A program made the position numbers and the translations under genes. From SG8-40 sp963792855 (GTDB lineage Bacteria > Pseudomonadota > Gammaproteobacteria > Burkholderiales > Eutrophovitaceae): a stretch of DNA of 64,000 bases. The number at the start of each line of letters is the position of its first letter. Within the stretch, counting starts at the first letter, position 1. Where the stretch lies: contig CAWBXZ010000017.1 in the NCBI GenBank assembly GCA_963792855.1, positions 1 through 64,000 on the forward strand. Direction: 5' to 3'. Below the pieces are notes generated by a model. It searched no databases. It worked only from the letters and a program-made list of their open reading frames with translations, and was not told the origin of the DNA. Positions 1-9,582 of the stretch are shown here, piece after piece.

Positions 1-1
1 G

Positions 2-1135
2 GACATTCGCGATGGCGTGCGCGCCCTGTGCGAGCAGTTCCCGGACGAATACCACCGGGGCGTCGATGCGAAGCGTGCCTATCCGGAGGCGTTCGTCAAC
101 GCGCTCACCGAAGCGGGCTGGCTGGCGGCCATGATCCCGCAGGAATTCGGCGGTTCGGGCCTGGGCCTGTCCGAAGCGTCGGTGATCATGGAAGAGATCA
201 ACCGCTCGGGCGGTAATGCCGGTGCCTGCCATGGCCAGATGTACAACATGGGCACCTTGCTCCGTCATGGCTCGGACGAGCAGAAGAGGCAATATCTTCC
301 GAGAATTGCTAGCGGCGAACTGCGCTTGCAATCGATGGGCGTGACCGAACCGACGACGGGAACCGACACCACCAGGATAAAGACCGTCGCAGTGAAGAAA
401 GGCGACCGTTACGTCGTCAACGGGCAGAAAGTCTGGATCTCACGCGTGCAGCACTCGGACCTGATGATCCTGCTGGCGCGCACGACGCCGCTTGCCGAAG
501 TGAAAAAGAAGTCGGAGGGCATGTCGATTTTCCTTGTTGATTTGCGCGAGGCGGTGAAATCCGGCATGACGATCCGGCCGATTCCCAACATGGTCAACCA
601 TGAAACCAACGAGCTGTTTTTTGATGATCTCGAGATTCCTGCGGAGAATCTGATCGGCGAAGAGGGCAAGGGGTTTCGCTACATCCTCGACGGACTCAAC
701 GCCGAGCGCACGCTGATCGCGGCGGAATGCATCGGCGACGGCCACTGGTTTGTCGATCGCGCGTCCAGGTACGCGAAAGACCGTGTCGTGTTCGAACGGC
801 CGATCGGTCAGAACCAGGGCGTGCAATTCCCGATTGCCGAAACGTATATCGAAGTCGAGGCGGCCGATCTGATGCGCTGGAAAGCCTGCCGCCTGTTCGA
901 CGCGAACCAGCCCTGTGGGGCCGAGGCCAACATGGCGAAATACCTTGCGGCGAAAGCGTCGTGGGAAGCGGCCAATGTTTGCCTGCAATCGCATGGCGGT
1001 TTCGGTTTCGCCGCGGAGTACGACATAGAGCGCAAATTTCGCGAAACAAGGCTGTATCAGGTGGCGCCGATTTCCACCAATCTGATCCTGTCCTACGTCG
1101 CGGAGCATGTTCTCGGTTTGCCGCGCTCGTTCTGA
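2..1135 (+). CDS. Acyl-CoA dehydrogenase, 5' end cut by the window
   Basis: FAD-dependent acyl-CoA dehydrogenase family enzyme that would introduce a trans-2 double bond into an acyl-CoA. The frame is open from base 2, and the residues before the first internal GTG (base 17), IRDGVRALCEQFP, are typical of the N-terminal helical domain, so only a short N-terminus is missing. Visible family features are the substrate/FAD-binding middle strand around GVTEPTTGTD and the C-terminal GGFGFAAEYDIERKFRE stretch, which ends shortly before LGLPRSF. It is followed by an SDR gene 84 bases downstream on the same strand, which suggests a short acyl-CoA or alcohol degradation operon. The substrate cannot be told from sequence. 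Confidence 0.93.
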   Translation, partial: DIRDGVRALCEQFPDEYHRGVDAKRAYPEAFVNALTEAGWLAAMIPQEFGGSGLGLSEASVIMEEINRSGGNAGACHGQMYNMGTLLRHGSDEQKRQYLPRIASGELRLQSMGVTEPTTGTDTTRIKTVAVKKGDRYVVNGQKVWISRVQHSDLMILLARTTPLAEVKKKSEGMSIFLVDLREAVKSGMTIRPIPNMVNHETNELFFDDLEIPAENLIGEEGKGFRYILDGLNAERTLIAAECIGDGHWFVDRASRYAKDRVVFERPIGQNQGVQFPIAETYIEVEAADLMRWKACRLFDANQPCGAEANMAKYLAAKASWEAANVCLQSHGGFGFAAEYDIERKFRETRLYQVAPISTNLILSYVAEHVLGLPRSF

Positions 1136-1219
1136 ATTCATCACACTGCACAAGTGGGTACCCGGGAGGGCCCGCCGGGTCGAACCGATTCCCCGGTCGT
1201 TTAACAGGAGACAAGAATA

Positions 1220-1997
1220 ATGCCCAATGGAATGTTTTCACTCGAAGGAAAGGTTGCGCTGGTCACCGGTGCCAACAGCGGCATCGGGCGCGAGCTGGCG
1301 CTGGCGTTGCGTGACGCCGGAGCGAAAGTGGCGATCGGGGCACGGCGTGCCGATCGCAACGCAAAGGTACTGGAGGAGCTGGGTCCGGACGGTTCGTCTT
1401 TTCAGCTGGACGTCAGCGACGAGCAATCGGTTGAAAAAGCGATTGCCGGCGTTGCCGGGCGCTATGGCAGGCTCGACATCCTGATCAACAATGCCGGCGC
1501 GGTAAACAAGAAATCGGTGATGGAGCTCGATCGATCGGCCTGGGATCATGTCATGGCGGTCAACGTAACCGGCGCGTTTTTGTGTACCAAGCATGCGGCT
1601 CGCCTGATGAAGGAACAGGGCGGGGGGAAGATCGTCAATGTTTCTTCGGTGTACGGGCTGACTGCACCCAGCAAAGGCCTGCAGGTTGCATACACCGCGT
1701 CGAAACACGCGGTCATTGGGCTGACCAAGGTGAACGCGGTCGAACTCGCGGAGTACGGCATCCAGGTGAATGCAATCGCTCCCGGTTTCTTCCTGACCGA
1801 GATGACGGCCGATATCGGCGGCTCGCCGATGGAGCGGGCACTGATCCGGCGCACGCCCAGCGGACATCTGGGTGAGACCAAGGATCTGGTGGGAACCTGT
1901 ATCTATCTGGTGTCAGGCGCGTCCAACCACGTGACAGGGATGTGTATCGCGGTTGACGGGGGGTATGTCGTTTCCGACGGTATGGAGCGCGGCTTAA
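1220..1997 (+). CDS. Short-chain dehydrogenase/reductase with a disrupted 3' end
   Basis: NAD(P)-dependent SDR oxidoreductase. Rossmann motif TGANSGIG is near residue 17, NNAG near 92 and the catalytic YTASK near 160, and the usual C-terminal VDGGY is present. AGGAG sits 8 bases before the ATG. In the frame of the domain there is no stop after VDGGYVVSDG: the frame stays open to 2761, entirely through the antisense strand of the convergent GST gene. One extra base between about 1965 and 1994 would explain this, because the neighbouring frame stops at 1995-1997 and a perfect hairpin follows at 2005. I therefore place the ancestral end at 1997. The literal 513-residue reading cannot be excluded. 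Confidence 0.75.
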
Positions 1998-2004
1998 AGC
2001 GGGT

Positions 2005-2035
2005 TGCCGGGCGAGTCATCAAGACGCGCCCGGCA
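2005..2035. terminator. Hairpin between convergent SDR and GST genes
   Basis: Perfect 9-bp stem (TGCCGGGCG / CGCCCGGCA) with a 13-base loop, followed on the plus strand by GGTCTTTT. It lies between the ends of two convergent genes, so it probably works as a shared terminator. Its position argues that the SDR gene should stop before it. Confidence 0.6.
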
Positions 2036-2065
2036 GGTCTTTTCGGACAGACTTCCGGCTCGGGC

Positions 2066-2698
2066 CTAACTCAGGCCGAGCAGCGTTGCGGCGTCCGTTT
2101 CTTTCCAGCAGGGGAGATCTTCCACTCGCTTGATCCATGCAACCAGATTGGGATGCTGGTCCAGCGGCAGCTTCTGCCATTTGTGAAGATGCATTGGCGC
2201 GGCGACCGCGATATCCGCGATCGTGATCTTGTCGCCACACAGGAAGGGATGTTTCTCCACCGCCTTGTCGATGATGCCGGCAAGCTGGTGGAATTTCGGA
2301 GTGGCTGCCTCGAGAATCGCCTGATCGGGTTTTTGTTCCAGCAGTGGCTTGACGACATTCTCGACCAGGAACGTATAGCAGCTCGGGAACCACTGGTTCG
2401 CTTCCCAGAGCAGCCAGCGATTGACGTCGGTGCGTGTTTTCAGATCCTTCGGGTAGAACTTGTCCTTGCCGTCCTTGTCGGCGGCGTACTGCAGAATCGC
2501 ATTCGATTCCCAGACGATGAATCCGTCATCGTCGATCGCCGGCAACGACTGGTTGGGATTGATTGCGGTGTACTCGGGGCTCTTGAATTCTCCAGTGAAG
2601 TAATCGACTTTTTTTTCGTCGTACTTCGTGCCCATCAGCTTGAAGCCGGCAAGCACCTTGCGGCAATTGACGGTTATCGGGTCGTAATACAGTTTCAT
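2066..2698 (-). CDS. Glutathione S-transferase family protein
   Basis: Cytosolic GST-fold protein of 210 residues. The N-terminal thioredoxin-like domain starts MKLYYDPITVNCRKV and contains the glutathione-binding SLPAIDDDG ... WESNAI motif (cis-Pro and the E-S pair) near residues 50-65. An all-helical C-terminal domain follows. The start is fixed by AGGAGGA a few bases upstream of this ATG; the longer open frame upstream lacks such a site. The gene converges on the SDR gene and shares its hairpin. Such enzymes conjugate or remove glutathione from electrophiles; the substrate is not predictable. Confidence 0.9.
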   Translation of the reverse strand: MKLYYDPITVNCRKVLAGFKLMGTKYDEKKVDYFTGEFKSPEYTAINPNQSLPAIDDDGFIVWESNAILQYAADKDGKDKFYPKDLKTRTDVNRWLLWEANQWFPSCYTFLVENVVKPLLEQKPDQAILEAATPKFHQLAGIIDKAVEKHPFLCGDKITIADIAVAAPMHLHKWQKLPLDQHPNLVAWIKRVEDLPCWKETDAATLLGLS

Positions 2699-3488
2699 CT
2701 GTGTTCCTCCTCCTTGTATTTTTTGAGATGGCGATTGCCGCGGGTAGATGGCACCGGTTGAATGCGCCGGCGTGCCAGGCATCCGGCGCCGGCAATTGGT
2801 TTCGGGCCGGGGGCAACGGGCCGATCCGGTGGCCCCTTGTCATCATCTGACCGGTCCGATTTTTGGACTCTAACAGCATTGTCAGGATGCCACTATAGCT
2901 GCCTTCCGAAAACAGATCGGCAAAATGGCGGCCGGTCATGGCTGCAATTCAAGGCGCGATATGGCGTTCGGATCGAGCGCTCGCACGGCGGTCGCAAGCT
3001 GCGTGTCGGGATGCGCCGGCCAGACCATTGCGGCTGGCAGCGCGGACATTCCTGCGAAGAACGCCGGGCCGGTTTCCAGCGCAGATCCGCAGGCATCTGG
3101 CGGGTGCGCGCTGACGCGAAGCCTGCGGCCTCAGGCTATCCGGTCACATCAATCCGGGTCAGGCCTGCCATGTTGCGATGCGGAAGCCGGGAGTGGATGT
3201 CAGCATCAACGTAACGGGATTGCCGGGCGAGCGCCAGGGAGGTTGCCGACGTTATTTTCGGCATTCGGCCGGGCATCCAGCCTGAGCCGAGTGTTGGCAC
3301 ATGTGCGATCGCAGCCATTCCTGCGCTGCGCGCGGGCACCATTGTGCCGGTTCGTCATTAATTGAAGGCCTGCCTTTACCGGTCGCGTTGAACGTGTCAG
3401 TATCGTCACAAGAAAATCGATAAGAACACAATAACGAGGAGGCAATCCGCCGGCGCGCTCATCTGGCAGCACGCAGTGCGGGCAGGAC
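2699..3488. other. 790-base gap with no recognisable gene
   Basis: Between the divergent GST and livG genes. Several short open frames cross it on both strands, as expected at this G+C content, but none has a good ribosome site or a sequence I recognise. The liv operon promoter is expected near its right end. A frame from about 3213 to 3363 reads a protein-like stretch but has no start codon, so I do not call it. Confidence 0.5.
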
Positions 3489-4316
3489 ATGACGATGAGT
3501 GAGGCCAGCACCGCCGCCATTTCCGCAGCAAACGCAGCGCAACAACCGGGCTCGGTCTTGTTGCGGGTGTCGGGCATTACCGTGCGCTTTGGCGGCATCG
3601 TCGCACTCGACGACGTTTCGTTTGACGTCCGACGCGGCGAGATTGCCGGATTGATTGGCCCGAATGGCGCCGGCAAAACAACCCTGTTCAACTGCTTGTC
3701 GCGCCTGTACGACTGGCAACAGGGCTCTATCGACTTTGACGGCTCAGATCTCGCCAGCGTCCAGCGATACCGTGTCGCGGAGTTGGGAATCGGGCGCACG
3801 TTCCAGAATCTGGCGTTGTTCAGGACCATGAGCGTTCGCGACAACATCATGGTGGGCGCGCATTGCCGTAGCCGCGGCGGTTTTCTCGCAAACGCCTTGC
3901 GCCTGCCGCTGGTGCTGCGTGAAGAACCCCGGATCGCGGATCACGCGCGCCGTCTGATTGACTTGCTGGAGCTGGGGCCGGTGGCCGATGTCGCAGCAGG
4001 GGACCTGCCGTTCGGTACGCAAAAACGCGTTGAACTCGGCCGCGCACTGGCGGCGCAACCTTCATTGCTGTTACTCGACGAGCCGGCAGCTGGTCTCAAT
4101 CACAGCGAAGTCGAAACCTTCATCGAACTGGTACAGCGCATTCACAGGGAATTGTCGCTGACCGTATTGCTGGTCGAGCACCACATGAATCTGGTGATGC
4201 GGGTTTCCGACCGGGTATTCGTGCTCGATTTCGGGCGCAAGATTGCCGATGGAACGCCTGACGAGGTCCGGCAGAACGCGGACGTCATCAGTGCCTACCT
4301 GGGTAAGGCGGACTGA
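3489..4316 (+). CDS. livG: Branched-chain amino acid-type ABC transporter ATPase LivG
   Basis: One of two cytoplasmic ATPases of a HAAT-family importer. Walker A GPNGAGKT lies near residue 58, followed by the LivG-typical Q-loop region GIGRTFQNLALF near 97. Walker B LLLLDEPAAGLN lies near 193 and the H-loop LLVEHHM near 227. The signature motif is the degenerate LPFGTQKR form seen in many LivG proteins, in place of LSGGQ. Length of 275 residues fits the family, with a short low-complexity N-terminal extension rich in Ala and Ser. The TGATG junction with livF indicates translational coupling. The liganded compound may be an amino acid or an organic acid. Confidence 0.93.
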   Translation: MTMSEASTAAISAANAAQQPGSVLLRVSGITVRFGGIVALDDVSFDVRRGEIAGLIGPNGAGKTTLFNCLSRLYDWQQGSIDFDGSDLASVQRYRVAELGIGRTFQNLALFRTMSVRDNIMVGAHCRSRGGFLANALRLPLVLREEPRIADHARRLIDLLELGPVADVAAGDLPFGTQKRVELGRALAAQPSLLLLDEPAAGLNHSEVETFIELVQRIHRELSLTVLLVEHHMNLVMRVSDRVFVLDFGRKIADGTPDEVRQNADVISAYLGKAD

Positions 4317-5029
4317 TGCCGCTGCTTGAGGTCACGGAACTAACGGGCGGTTACGGCCCGACGGATATACTGCATGCGGTGTCGTTTGCAGTCGAAGAAG
4401 GTGGCATCACGACGATTCTCGGCGCCAACGGAGCGGGGAAGACGAGTGTCTTGCGTGCCCTGTGCGGCATGCTGCGGGTGTCGAGCGGCAAGATTGCTTT
4501 CTCGGCGCAAACGCTCAATGGCAAGGCGACCGAATCGATTGTGCGACTGGGCATTGGTCATGTGCCGGATGGCCGTGGCACTTTCCTGAATCTGACCACC
4601 GAGGAGAACCTTCGCGTCGGCGCGATGACACGGCGCGACAAGGCCGGTGTGGCCGAAGACTTCGAGCGGGTTTACGGCTACTTTCCGAGACTGAAGGAAA
4701 GACGGAATCAACAGGCCGGCACGCTGTCGGGCGGCGAACAGCAGATGCTGGCGATTTCACGTGCACTGATGCTGCGCCCGCGCCTGCTGTTGCTCGACGA
4801 ACCGTCATTCGGCCTCGCGCCGCTCGTGGTGCAGGACATTTTTCGCATCATGCGCGCCATCAACAAGGAGCAGAAGGTGGCGATTCTGCTGGTCGAGCAA
4901 AACGCCAGCCTCGCCCTCGAACTTGCCGACACGGCGTATCTGCTCGAAACCGGAACGGTCGTCATGTCCGGTCCCGCCGACGAGTTGCGTCAAGCCGAGT
5001 CGGTCAGGCGTTCATACCTCGGATATTAG
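4316..5029 (+). CDS. livF: Branched-chain amino acid-type ABC transporter ATPase LivF
   Basis: Second ATPase of the importer, 237 residues, the usual length. Walker A is GANGAGKT near residue 40. The LivF hallmark GHVPDGRGTFLNLTTEENL is near 80, signature LSGGEQQML near 138 and Walker B LLLLDEPSFGL near 158, with the final LLVEQNA switch. The start codon overlaps the livG stop by one base, and livH begins two bases after its stop. With LivG it forms the ATPase dimer under the LivHM permease. Confidence 0.94.
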   Translation: MPLLEVTELTGGYGPTDILHAVSFAVEEGGITTILGANGAGKTSVLRALCGMLRVSSGKIAFSAQTLNGKATESIVRLGIGHVPDGRGTFLNLTTEENLRVGAMTRRDKAGVAEDFERVYGYFPRLKERRNQQAGTLSGGEQQMLAISRALMLRPRLLLLDEPSFGLAPLVVQDIFRIMRAINKEQKVAILLVEQNASLALELADTAYLLETGTVVMSGPADELRQAESVRRSYLGY

Positions 5030-5031
5030 CG

Positions 5032-5901
5032 ATGGAAGCATTCCTGCATCAGGTTTTTTCGGGTCTCGCCAATGGCGCCATCTATGCCAGCCTCGCGCTG
5101 GCACTGGTGATGATCTACCAGTCGACGCACCACATCAATTTCGCGCAAGGCGAAATGGCGATGTTCTCGACTTATCTGGCGTGGGCGATGATCAACGCAG
5201 GCGTTCCTTACTGGATTGCGTTTGCGCTAACGGTTGTTGCATCGTTCTTCATCGGCATGACCATCGAACGCGTCATCGTCCGGCGCGTCGCAGACGCCCC
5301 GGTGCTGACGCTGGTCGTCGTGTTTATCGCGCTGCTGGTCATCTTGAACAGTGTTACCGGATGGATATTCAGCTACACCATCAAGGTGTTTCCGAGTCCG
5401 TTTCCGGAGCAACCGTTGTTCGGTCCGTATATCTCTTCGCATGAGGCCGGTGTGGTCGGCATTACCCTGTTTGTCCTGTTCGTGCTGTTCCTGTTCTTTC
5501 GCTTTACCTCGCTGGGACTGGCGATGCGCGCGACTGCGGAAAATGCTGTTTCCAGCCGGCTCTCCGGCATCCGCGTTGGCTGGATGCTCGCGCTCGGGTG
5601 GGGGCTTGCGGCAGCCATCGGCGCCATTGCCGGGATGATGGTGGCACCCATCGTTTACCTCGATCCGAACATGATGTCGGGAATATTGCTCTACGGAATT
5701 GCGGCGGCGCTGATGGGCGGCATCGACAATCCGTTCGGTGCCGTGATCGGCGGGTTGATCGTTGGCGTGCTGGAAAACCTGATGGGAGCCTACGTGGTTG
5801 GCACGGAACTCAAATTGACCGTTGCGCTGCTGGTCATCATCGGCGTGCTGATCTTCAAACCGACCGGCCTGTTCGGGCGGTCTTTCGTGACGAGGGTCTG
5901 A
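5032..5901 (+). CDS. livH: Branched-chain amino acid-type ABC transporter permease LivH
   Basis: Integral membrane permease of 289 residues with about eight hydrophobic segments. It begins MEAFLHQVFSGLANGAIYAS, the typical LivH N-terminus, and contains the FAQGEMAMFSTY and GLAMRATAEN motifs, the latter being the cytoplasmic coupling loop to the ATPases. The ATG two bases after the livF stop is chosen over a far longer open frame upstream that only shadows livF. It ends GLFGRSFVTRV, as in homologues. Confidence 0.93.
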   Translation: MEAFLHQVFSGLANGAIYASLALALVMIYQSTHHINFAQGEMAMFSTYLAWAMINAGVPYWIAFALTVVASFFIGMTIERVIVRRVADAPVLTLVVVFIALLVILNSVTGWIFSYTIKVFPSPFPEQPLFGPYISSHEAGVVGITLFVLFVLFLFFRFTSLGLAMRATAENAVSSRLSGIRVGWMLALGWGLAAAIGAIAGMMVAPIVYLDPNMMSGILLYGIAAALMGGIDNPFGAVIGGLIVGVLENLMGAYVVGTELKLTVALLVIIGVLIFKPTGLFGRSFVTRV

Positions 5902-6902
5902 TGCACGGCATGCACGCAAACCGGATGCGCTGGATACTGGTTGCGATCGTCGTGATCGCCGCCTGCCTGCTGCCGTTCGTGCTGAGCAGCTACCGCGTGT
6001 TCCAGTTCAACCTGGTGCTGGTCTACGCCATCGTGTTGCTCGGGCTGAACATACTCACCGGGTTCAACGGCCAGATCTCGCTGGGTCATGGCGCCTTCTA
6101 TGCCATTGGAGCCTATGTTGCGGCGGTGCTGATGGATCAATGGGGCGTGCCTTACTGGGCGACAATTCCGGCGGCCGGTGTCGTTTGTTTTGTCGCCGGC
6201 TTCCTGTTCGGCTTGCCCGCCTTGCGCCTGCACGGGCACTACCTTGCGCTGGCGACCTTTGCGCTGGGCATCTCGATGCCGCAAATCCTCAAATACAAGG
6301 GTCTCGAGGAGTGGACCGGCGGCGTGCAAGGCATCGTCATCCTGAAACCGAAGGCACCGTTCGGACTCGACATCAGTCAGGATCAGTGGTTATACCTGTT
6401 TACGCTGATCGTTGCGTTGGCGATGTTCTGGCTGGCGTGGAACCTGTTGCGCGGGCGTATCGGCCGGGCGATGGTGGCGATCCGCGACCATCCGATTGCA
6501 GCCGAAGCGATGGGCATCAATGTCGCGGCGGTGAAGACGCTGACATTTGGCGTGAGTGCGTTGTATGCCGGTGTGGGCGGGGCGCTCGGGGCGATCGTGG
6601 TGCAGTTTGTCGCGCCGGACAGTTTCGTCGCACTGGTCTCGATCAGTTTTCTCATTGGCATCGTGATCGGCGGTCTGGCGTCGATCAGCGGCGTAATTTA
6701 CGGTGCCTTGTTTATCCAGTTCGTGCCAAATATTGCCGACGAAATTTCAAAAGCCGCCCCGTGGGCGGTGTATGGATTGTTTCTGCTGGCTTTTGTTTTC
6801 CTGGCCCCGAAGGGTGTTGCCGGATTTATGCAACTGCTGTGGGGCAAGCTGCTGAACTCGCGCAGTCGTAACAAAGCGCGGTCAGCGCCTGTGCAGTCTT
6901 AA
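5901..6902 (+). CDS. livM: Branched-chain amino acid-type ABC transporter permease LivM
   Basis: Second permease subunit, 333 residues, strongly hydrophobic. It carries the LivM signatures GFNGQISLGHGAFYAIGAY near residue 53 and GRAMVAIRDHPIAAEAMGIN near 190, the coupling helix. The start is taken at the ATG overlapping the livH stop (TGATG); a second ATG three codons on is possible. It forms the transmembrane channel with LivH. Confidence 0.93.
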   Translation: MHGMHANRMRWILVAIVVIAACLLPFVLSSYRVFQFNLVLVYAIVLLGLNILTGFNGQISLGHGAFYAIGAYVAAVLMDQWGVPYWATIPAAGVVCFVAGFLFGLPALRLHGHYLALATFALGISMPQILKYKGLEEWTGGVQGIVILKPKAPFGLDISQDQWLYLFTLIVALAMFWLAWNLLRGRIGRAMVAIRDHPIAAEAMGINVAAVKTLTFGVSALYAGVGGALGAIVVQFVAPDSFVALVSISFLIGIVIGGLASISGVIYGALFIQFVPNIADEISKAAPWAVYGLFLLAFVFLAPKGVAGFMQLLWGKLLNSRSRNKARSAPVQS

Positions 6903-6918
6903 TGAATTGGAGGTAATG

Positions 6919-8133
6919 ATGTTAGCGAAACGTTTTCTCAAGGCGATTTTCCTGGCAAGCGTGGCTGGCGGTCTGGTTGCCGGGTGTGGCGAGAAGCAAG
7001 CGACTTATGACCAGGGTGTGAGCGAGACCGAGATCAAGATCGGCAACACCAATCCTTATAGCGGCCCGGCATCCGCCTATGGAACGATCGGGCGGGCAAC
7101 GGCCGCCTATTTCAAAATGATCAACGAGCAGGGCGGAATCAACGGCCGCACGATCAACTTTATTACGCTGGATGACGGATACAGCCCGCCCAAAACGGTT
7201 GAGCAGATCCGCAAACTGGTCGAAGAGGAACAGGTGTTCTTCCTCGCGGGAACGCTCGGCACGCCTACCAATACCGCGATCCACAAGTATGTCAACGCAA
7301 AGCAGATACCGCACATCTTCGTGAACACCGGTGCATCCAAGTGGGACGACCCGCAGAACTTCCCGTGGACCATGGGGTGGAACCTTAGCTATCCGAACGA
7401 ATCGAGAATCTATGCGCAGTACCTGCTGAATAACAAACCGGACGCGAAAATCGCCATCCTTTTCCAGAATGACGACTACGGGAAAGATTACGTGCACGGT
7501 CTGAAAGCAGGCCTGGGCGACAAGGCGGACTCGATGATCGTCGCTGAAGTCAGTTATGAGGTTACCGATCCGACGATCGATTCCCAGATCGTGTCGCTGC
7601 AGGCATCGGGGGCAGATACGTTTTTCAACGTGACGACACCCAAGTTCGCTGCGCAGGCAATCCGCAAGGTCTATGACATCGGCTGGCGGCCGCTGCACAT
7701 CCTGAATAACGTGTCGAGCTCTGTCGGCTCGGTCCTGAAGCCCGCCGGACTGGAGAAGTCGGTCGATCTCATTACCGCACATTATTTCAAGGACCCGAGC
7801 GATCCCCAGTGGGCAGATTCGGCGGACGTGAAGGAGTACAAGGCGTGGTTCGCGAAATATTATCCGGAGGGCAATATCGACGACGCGTTCAACGTATCCG
7901 GATACAGTATTGGCTGGGGAGTGGCCGAAGTCCTCAAGCGTTGCGGCGATGACCTGACGCGCGCCAATGTAATGAAGCAGATGGCGTCGATCAAGGACCT
8001 GGAATCGCCAATGATGCTGCCCGGTATCAAGTGGAATACGGGTGCGGACGATTTCGCGCTGATCGAATCGGGCCAGCTGGCGCGGTTCGACGGTGAGAAG
8101 TGGGTATTGTTCGGTGAAGTAATTGGCGACTAA
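6919..8133 (+). CDS. Liv-type periplasmic substrate-binding lipoprotein
   Basis: Periplasmic binding protein of the importer, type I periplasmic fold, about 404 residues. The N-terminal signal ends in a lipobox LVAG-C, so it should be a lipoprotein. ETEIKIGNTNPYSGPASAYG is the classic start of the LivK-like domain. The ATG at 6919 is chosen because GGAGG at 6909-6913 stands five bases before it; the nearby TTG and the ATG at 6916 fit less well. It is the last gene of the operon and a hairpin follows. The binding residues do not reveal the ligand; LivK relatives may bind amino acids, amides, urea or aromatic acids. Confidence 0.9.
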   Translation: MLAKRFLKAIFLASVAGGLVAGCGEKQATYDQGVSETEIKIGNTNPYSGPASAYGTIGRATAAYFKMINEQGGINGRTINFITLDDGYSPPKTVEQIRKLVEEEQVFFLAGTLGTPTNTAIHKYVNAKQIPHIFVNTGASKWDDPQNFPWTMGWNLSYPNESRIYAQYLLNNKPDAKIAILFQNDDYGKDYVHGLKAGLGDKADSMIVAEVSYEVTDPTIDSQIVSLQASGADTFFNVTTPKFAAQAIRKVYDIGWRPLHILNNVSSSVGSVLKPAGLEKSVDLITAHYFKDPSDPQWADSADVKEYKAWFAKYYPEGNIDDAFNVSGYSIGWGVAEVLKRCGDDLTRANVMKQMASIKDLESPMMLPGIKWNTGADDFALIESGQLARFDGEKWVLFGEVIGD

Positions 8134-8144
8134 AGGTTGACCGG

Positions 8145-8173
8145 GCCCGCGGGACAACCGCGGGCTCTCGTTT
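8145..8173 (+). terminator. Rho-independent-like terminator of the liv operon
   Basis: Eight-base perfect stem GCCCGCGG / CCGCGGGC with a five-base loop just after the binding-protein stop, followed by TCTCGTTT. It stands between convergent genes. Confidence 0.6.
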
Positions 8174-8184
8174 CGAAGTCCCTG

Positions 8185-9582
8185 TCAGAGTGACGAGAGA
8201 AAAGCGATCAGTGCGTCACGATCGCCTTTCTCGAGATTCGTGTAAACGTCGCGCGATACCTGCGCTTCTCCGCCATGCCAGAGAATCGCTTCTTCGAGTG
8301 TGCGGGCACGGCCGTCGTGCAGAAAGTTGTGCGCGCTGTTAACGGTTTTCGATAAGCCGATCCCCCACAACGGCGGCGTGCGCCAGTCCCGTCCGCCGGC
8401 AAGGTAGTCCGGCCGGTTGTCTGCGAGCCCTTCCCCCATGTCATGTATCAGCAAGTCGGTGTAAGGCCGGATGCGCTGATTGGCGGCCTGCGGAAACGCT
8501 TCGAAGTCGCCGGTTTTCAGTTCCGGGACATGGCACACCGAACAGCGTGCGGACTCAAAAATGTTCTCGCCGCGTTCAACTTGCGGGTCGTCGATGTTCC
8601 GTCGCGCCGGTACCGCGAGTGCGCGCAGATACAGTTCGGTTGCGGCGAGGCGCAGCGGCGTAATTTCGGGGCGGGCAAACAGCATCTGTTCGTCACAGCT
8701 TTTCTGGATCGGCGGGCAATTCTGGTCGGGATACAACGGGCTGCTGAGACCGATGTCGTTGAAGAATGCGACGGCGATCTGCTCGCGCAAGCTGGGATGG
8801 TTGGCCTTGAGCCCGAAGCGCCCGGCAACAGTCTGTCGGGTCTCCGGATCCCAGACGTAATTCACCCGCCCCCTGATACCGTCCGGTTTGTCGCGCGCGG
8901 CCAGTTCGTCGATGGTGGATTGCGGGACGGCTTCTAGCAGCCCGAGCCCGAACACTGGAGGGGAGCGGCGCAGTCCGGTCATTGCGCCCTCGCCGAGCGG
9001 CCCGAAAGCGAGATCCCCGATGGTCAGTTCGGGTGCGCGCAGTTCCACCCCGGTGCCATCGGCCAGCGTGACGGTGTGTTTCTTCCACTCAACGGCAAAA
9101 CTCGCTTCGGCCGGCACCACGCCCTTGACGCCGAACACCTGAAGCTGATCGCCGTAGTGCGGATGGAAGCGGGGGCCATTGTTCTCATCCGCTCCAGGCA
9201 GACTGACGCGAACAACGGCATTCGGCGCAGGCTCGAAAGGAACCGTGATGTTCTGGTCGAGTTTCTCGCCGTCCGGCTTGATGACTGCCGCATCCCCGGG
9301 TGCCATTCCCCTGCCGTTGCCGTCATGGCAGGTTGTACACGCCTGCGCATTGGACGTCGGGCCTCTGCCGAAGATGGCGTTCTCGAACCAGAAAAAAGCC
9401 CAGCGGTTGTGAAACATCTGGTGACCGAGTGCGAACAGTTCGGTTTGTTCGGCAGTCAGGTTCGCAGCCGGGTGAGAGTAGGCCGTCGCAGTTGCATCGT
9501 TGACGGTGAGCGCACCGCCGGACAGTGCCCGTTCGTTCAAACCGGCATCCGGTGCCAGTGAGGCGATGCCCGGCAGCAGCAA
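8185..9582 (-). CDS. Di-haem oxidoreductase family protein (DUF1111-type)
   Basis: Periplasmic c-type dihaem protein of the thiol-oxidoreductase-like/DUF1111 family. Two haem sites are visible: CTTCH near residue 81 and CSVCH near 347. Family stretches GRGMAPGDAAV and WRTPPLWGIGLSKT also match. The start is unclear. The frame's only usual start codon is a TTG inside what looks like the hydrophobic core of a signal peptide (ILLAAALLLPG), and a stop lies just upstream. A GTG with a GGAGG site exists in another frame at 9649, which would give a complete leader after a frameshift. The redox partner is unknown. Confidence 0.85.
   Translation of the reverse strand: MLLPGIASLAPDAGLNERALSGGALTVNDATATAYSHPAANLTAEQTELFALGHQMFHNRWAFFWFENAIFGRGPTSNAQACTTCHDGNGRGMAPGDAAVIKPDGEKLDQNITVPFEPAPNAVVRVSLPGADENNGPRFHPHYGDQLQVFGVKGVVPAEASFAVEWKKHTVTLADGTGVELRAPELTIGDLAFGPLGEGAMTGLRRSPPVFGLGLLEAVPQSTIDELAARDKPDGIRGRVNYVWDPETRQTVAGRFGLKANHPSLREQIAVAFFNDIGLSSPLYPDQNCPPIQKSCDEQMLFARPEITPLRLAATELYLRALAVPARRNIDDPQVERGENIFESARCSVCHVPELKTGDFEAFPQAANQRIRPYTDLLIHDMGEGLADNRPDYLAGGRDWRTPPLWGIGLSKTVNSAHNFLHDGRARTLEEAILWHGGEAQVSRDVYTNLEKGDRDALIAFLSSL

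Noticed and set aside
2925..3365. Open frame of 146 codons in the liv upstream gap
   Set aside because: No ribosome site, no recognisable family, several overlapping open frames on both strands; typical of noncoding GC-rich DNA.
6922..8157. Antisense frame over the binding-protein gene
   Set aside because: Shadow of a well-supported lipoprotein gene.
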